64,000 bases of DNA from Ensifer sp. USDA 6670. Lineage in GTDB: Bacteria; Pseudomonadota; Alphaproteobacteria; Rhizobiales; Rhizobiaceae. Made by a program: the position numbers and the translations under genes. Within the stretch, counting starts at the first letter, position 1; every line of letters starts with the position of its first letter. The stretch covers positions 1 to 64,000 of the forward strand of contig ATWE01000012.1 in the NCBI GenBank assembly GCA_000421085.1. Direction: 5' to 3'. The notes under the pieces were generated by a model. That model saw only the letters and a list, made by a program, of their open reading frames with translations. It did not search any database and had not been told where the DNA came from. Below, piece by piece: positions 62,924-64,000 of this stretch.

Positions 62924-64000
62924 ATGTCTGTCATCGGATGGCTGCAGATCAGCCTCCTTTTTCTCGCCGTCCTCGTCGTCGTCAAACCGCTGGGCCTTTA
63001 CATGGCTGCGGTTCTTTCCGGCGAACGCAATGTCCTTTCGCCAATCCTCGGGCCGGTGGAGCGCGGTCTTTATGGTGCAGCCGGCATCGATCCGGCACGC
63101 GAGCAGGGCTGGCTCGCCTACACGCTCTCCATGCTCGCCTTCAGCATCGCAGGCTTTGCGCTGCTCTACGCGATCCTGAGATTTCAGTCATGGATGCCCC
63201 TCAACCCGCAGGGCTTCGGCAACGTGCCGCCGGACCTCGCCTTCAACACCGCCGTCAGTTTCGTCACCAACACCAATTGGCAGAATTACGGCGGGGAGAC
63301 GACGCTCAGTCACTTTAGCCAGATGATGGGCCTGACCGTGCAGAACTTCGTCTCTGCCGCCACCGGCATTTCGATCGCGCTTGCCGTTACCCGCTCCTTC
63401 GCCCGCTCAGCCGTCCCGACGATCGGCAACTTCTGGGTCGATCTCACCCGTTCGACACTGTACGTGCTCCTGCCGCTCGCCGTGCTGGTGGCGGTCGCCT
63501 TCGTGGCGATGGGCCTGCCGCAGACGTTCCGCGCCTCGGTGGAGGCCACGACCCTCGAGGGGGTGAAACAGACCATCGCGCTGGGCCCGGTCGCCAGCCA
63601 GGAAGCGATCAAGCAGCTCGGCACCAACGGGGGCGGCTTCTTCAACGTCAATGCCGCACATCCGTTCGAAAATCCGACTGCGCTTTCCAACTATCTCAAT
63701 ATCTTCGCGATGCTCTCGGTTTCGGCGGCGCTGCTCTACACATTCGGCCAACTCGTCGGCAATCGGCGGCAGGGCTGGGCCTTCATCGCCGTCACCTATG
63801 CATTTCTGATCATCGGTGTCGGTGTCGTCTATTGGGCCGAAGCGCAGGGAAATCCGATCCTGTCGCAGCTCGGGCTCGACCCGGCTCTCGGCAACATGGA
63901 AGGCAAGGAAGTCCGCTTCGGCCAGGCGATGACCGCGCTTTACGCGACGGTTACGACCGGCCTTTCGGATGGCGGCGTCAACGGCATGCACGGCTCGTTC
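62924..64000 (+). CDS. kdpA: KdpA, potassium-channel-like subunit of the K+-transporting ATPase, 3' end outside window
   Basis: High-affinity potassium import subunit, 359 residues present of the usual 560 or so. Filter regions are visible: [13 protein letters not shown] (first), [20 protein letters not shown] (second) and [18 protein letters not shown] (third, at the window edge). The N-terminus [20 protein letters not shown] and [13 protein letters not shown] are standard. GGAGA lies 7 bases before the ATG. KdpB and KdpC are expected beyond the right edge; the KdpDE sensor genes are not in the window. Confidence 0.97.
   Translation, partial: MSVIGWLQISLLFLAVLVVVKPLGLYMAAVLSGERNVLSPILGPVERGLYGAAGIDPAREQGWLAYTLSMLAFSIAGFALLYAILRFQSWMPLNPQGFGNVPPDLAFNTAVSFVTNTNWQNYGGETTLSHFSQMMGLTVQNFVSAATGISIALAVTRSFARSAVPTIGNFWVDLTRSTLYVLLPLAVLVAVAFVAMGLPQTFRASVEATTLEGVKQTIALGPVASQEAIKQLGTNGGGFFNVNAAHPFENPTALSNYLNIFAMLSVSAALLYTFGQLVGNRRQGWAFIAVTYAFLIIGVGVVYWAEAQGNPILSQLGLDPALGNMEGKEVRFGQAMTALYATVTTGLSDGGVNGMHGSF

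Overview
The window reads as chromid or megaplasmid-type DNA of a fast-growing rhizobium, most likely Sinorhizobium/Ensifer. This is inferred from the high G+C, the gene families (many ABC solute importers with catabolic genes, DUF1127, an Atu4866-like protein, DUF411, kdp) and three copies of a two-palindrome intergenic element that looks like RIME1. No tRNA, rRNA, CRISPR array or intact insertion sequence was seen. Most of the window is accessory metabolism, with several gene relics and small repeats at module boundaries.

Layout. 1-2304: peptide-type ABC importer (permease cut by the window edge, binding protein). 2415-3375: unknown protein divergent from a small XRE regulator that has a perfect operator palindrome and an apparent nonsense codon. 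3845-5836: class V aminotransferase and CbbY-like phosphatase. 6063-9453: copper-resistance-type operon (secreted Cys/Met-rich protein, multicopper oxidase, DUF411, 41-aa membrane peptide, cytochrome c). 9965-17783: sugar-type ABC importer with GntR regulator, esterase, TIM-barrel isomerase and Gfo/Idh oxidoreductase. 17918-19595: membrane protein divergent from a GlxA-like AraC regulator. 19692-23748: LuxR protein without a nearby synthase, a perfect 22-bp palindrome and a three-gene operon (methyltransferase fold, 469-aa unknown, GNAT). 24450-28874: methyltransferase, SDR, DUF1127 and a large SARP/TolB/TPR regulator.

29970-38592 is the most striking module: LacI regulator, three phased operator repeats, a complete ABC importer, an A+T-rich GH91 (inulin fructotransferase/difructose-anhydride hydrolase family) protein without a signal peptide, and a GH32 fructosidase. 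The layout suggests import of difructose anhydride or a short inulin oligomer, intracellular opening by GH91 and hydrolysis to fructose by GH32.

38700-44810: ABC-F and LysR relics, katG, an MFS transporter, a two-cupin protein and a CodA-like deaminase. 44942-50858: nucleoside-type (BMP) ABC importer with an amidase; with the deaminase it forms a probable nucleobase/N-heterocycle salvage unit. 51156-55281: TauE/SafE exporter, adenylate cyclase, three small membrane proteins and dinB. 55481-59278: PaoABC-like molybdenum hydroxylase operon bracketed by inverted RIME1-like copies. 59639-62478: methyltransferase, Atu4866-like protein, SDR divergent from LysR. 62616-64000: start of the kdp potassium-pump operon, running off the right edge.
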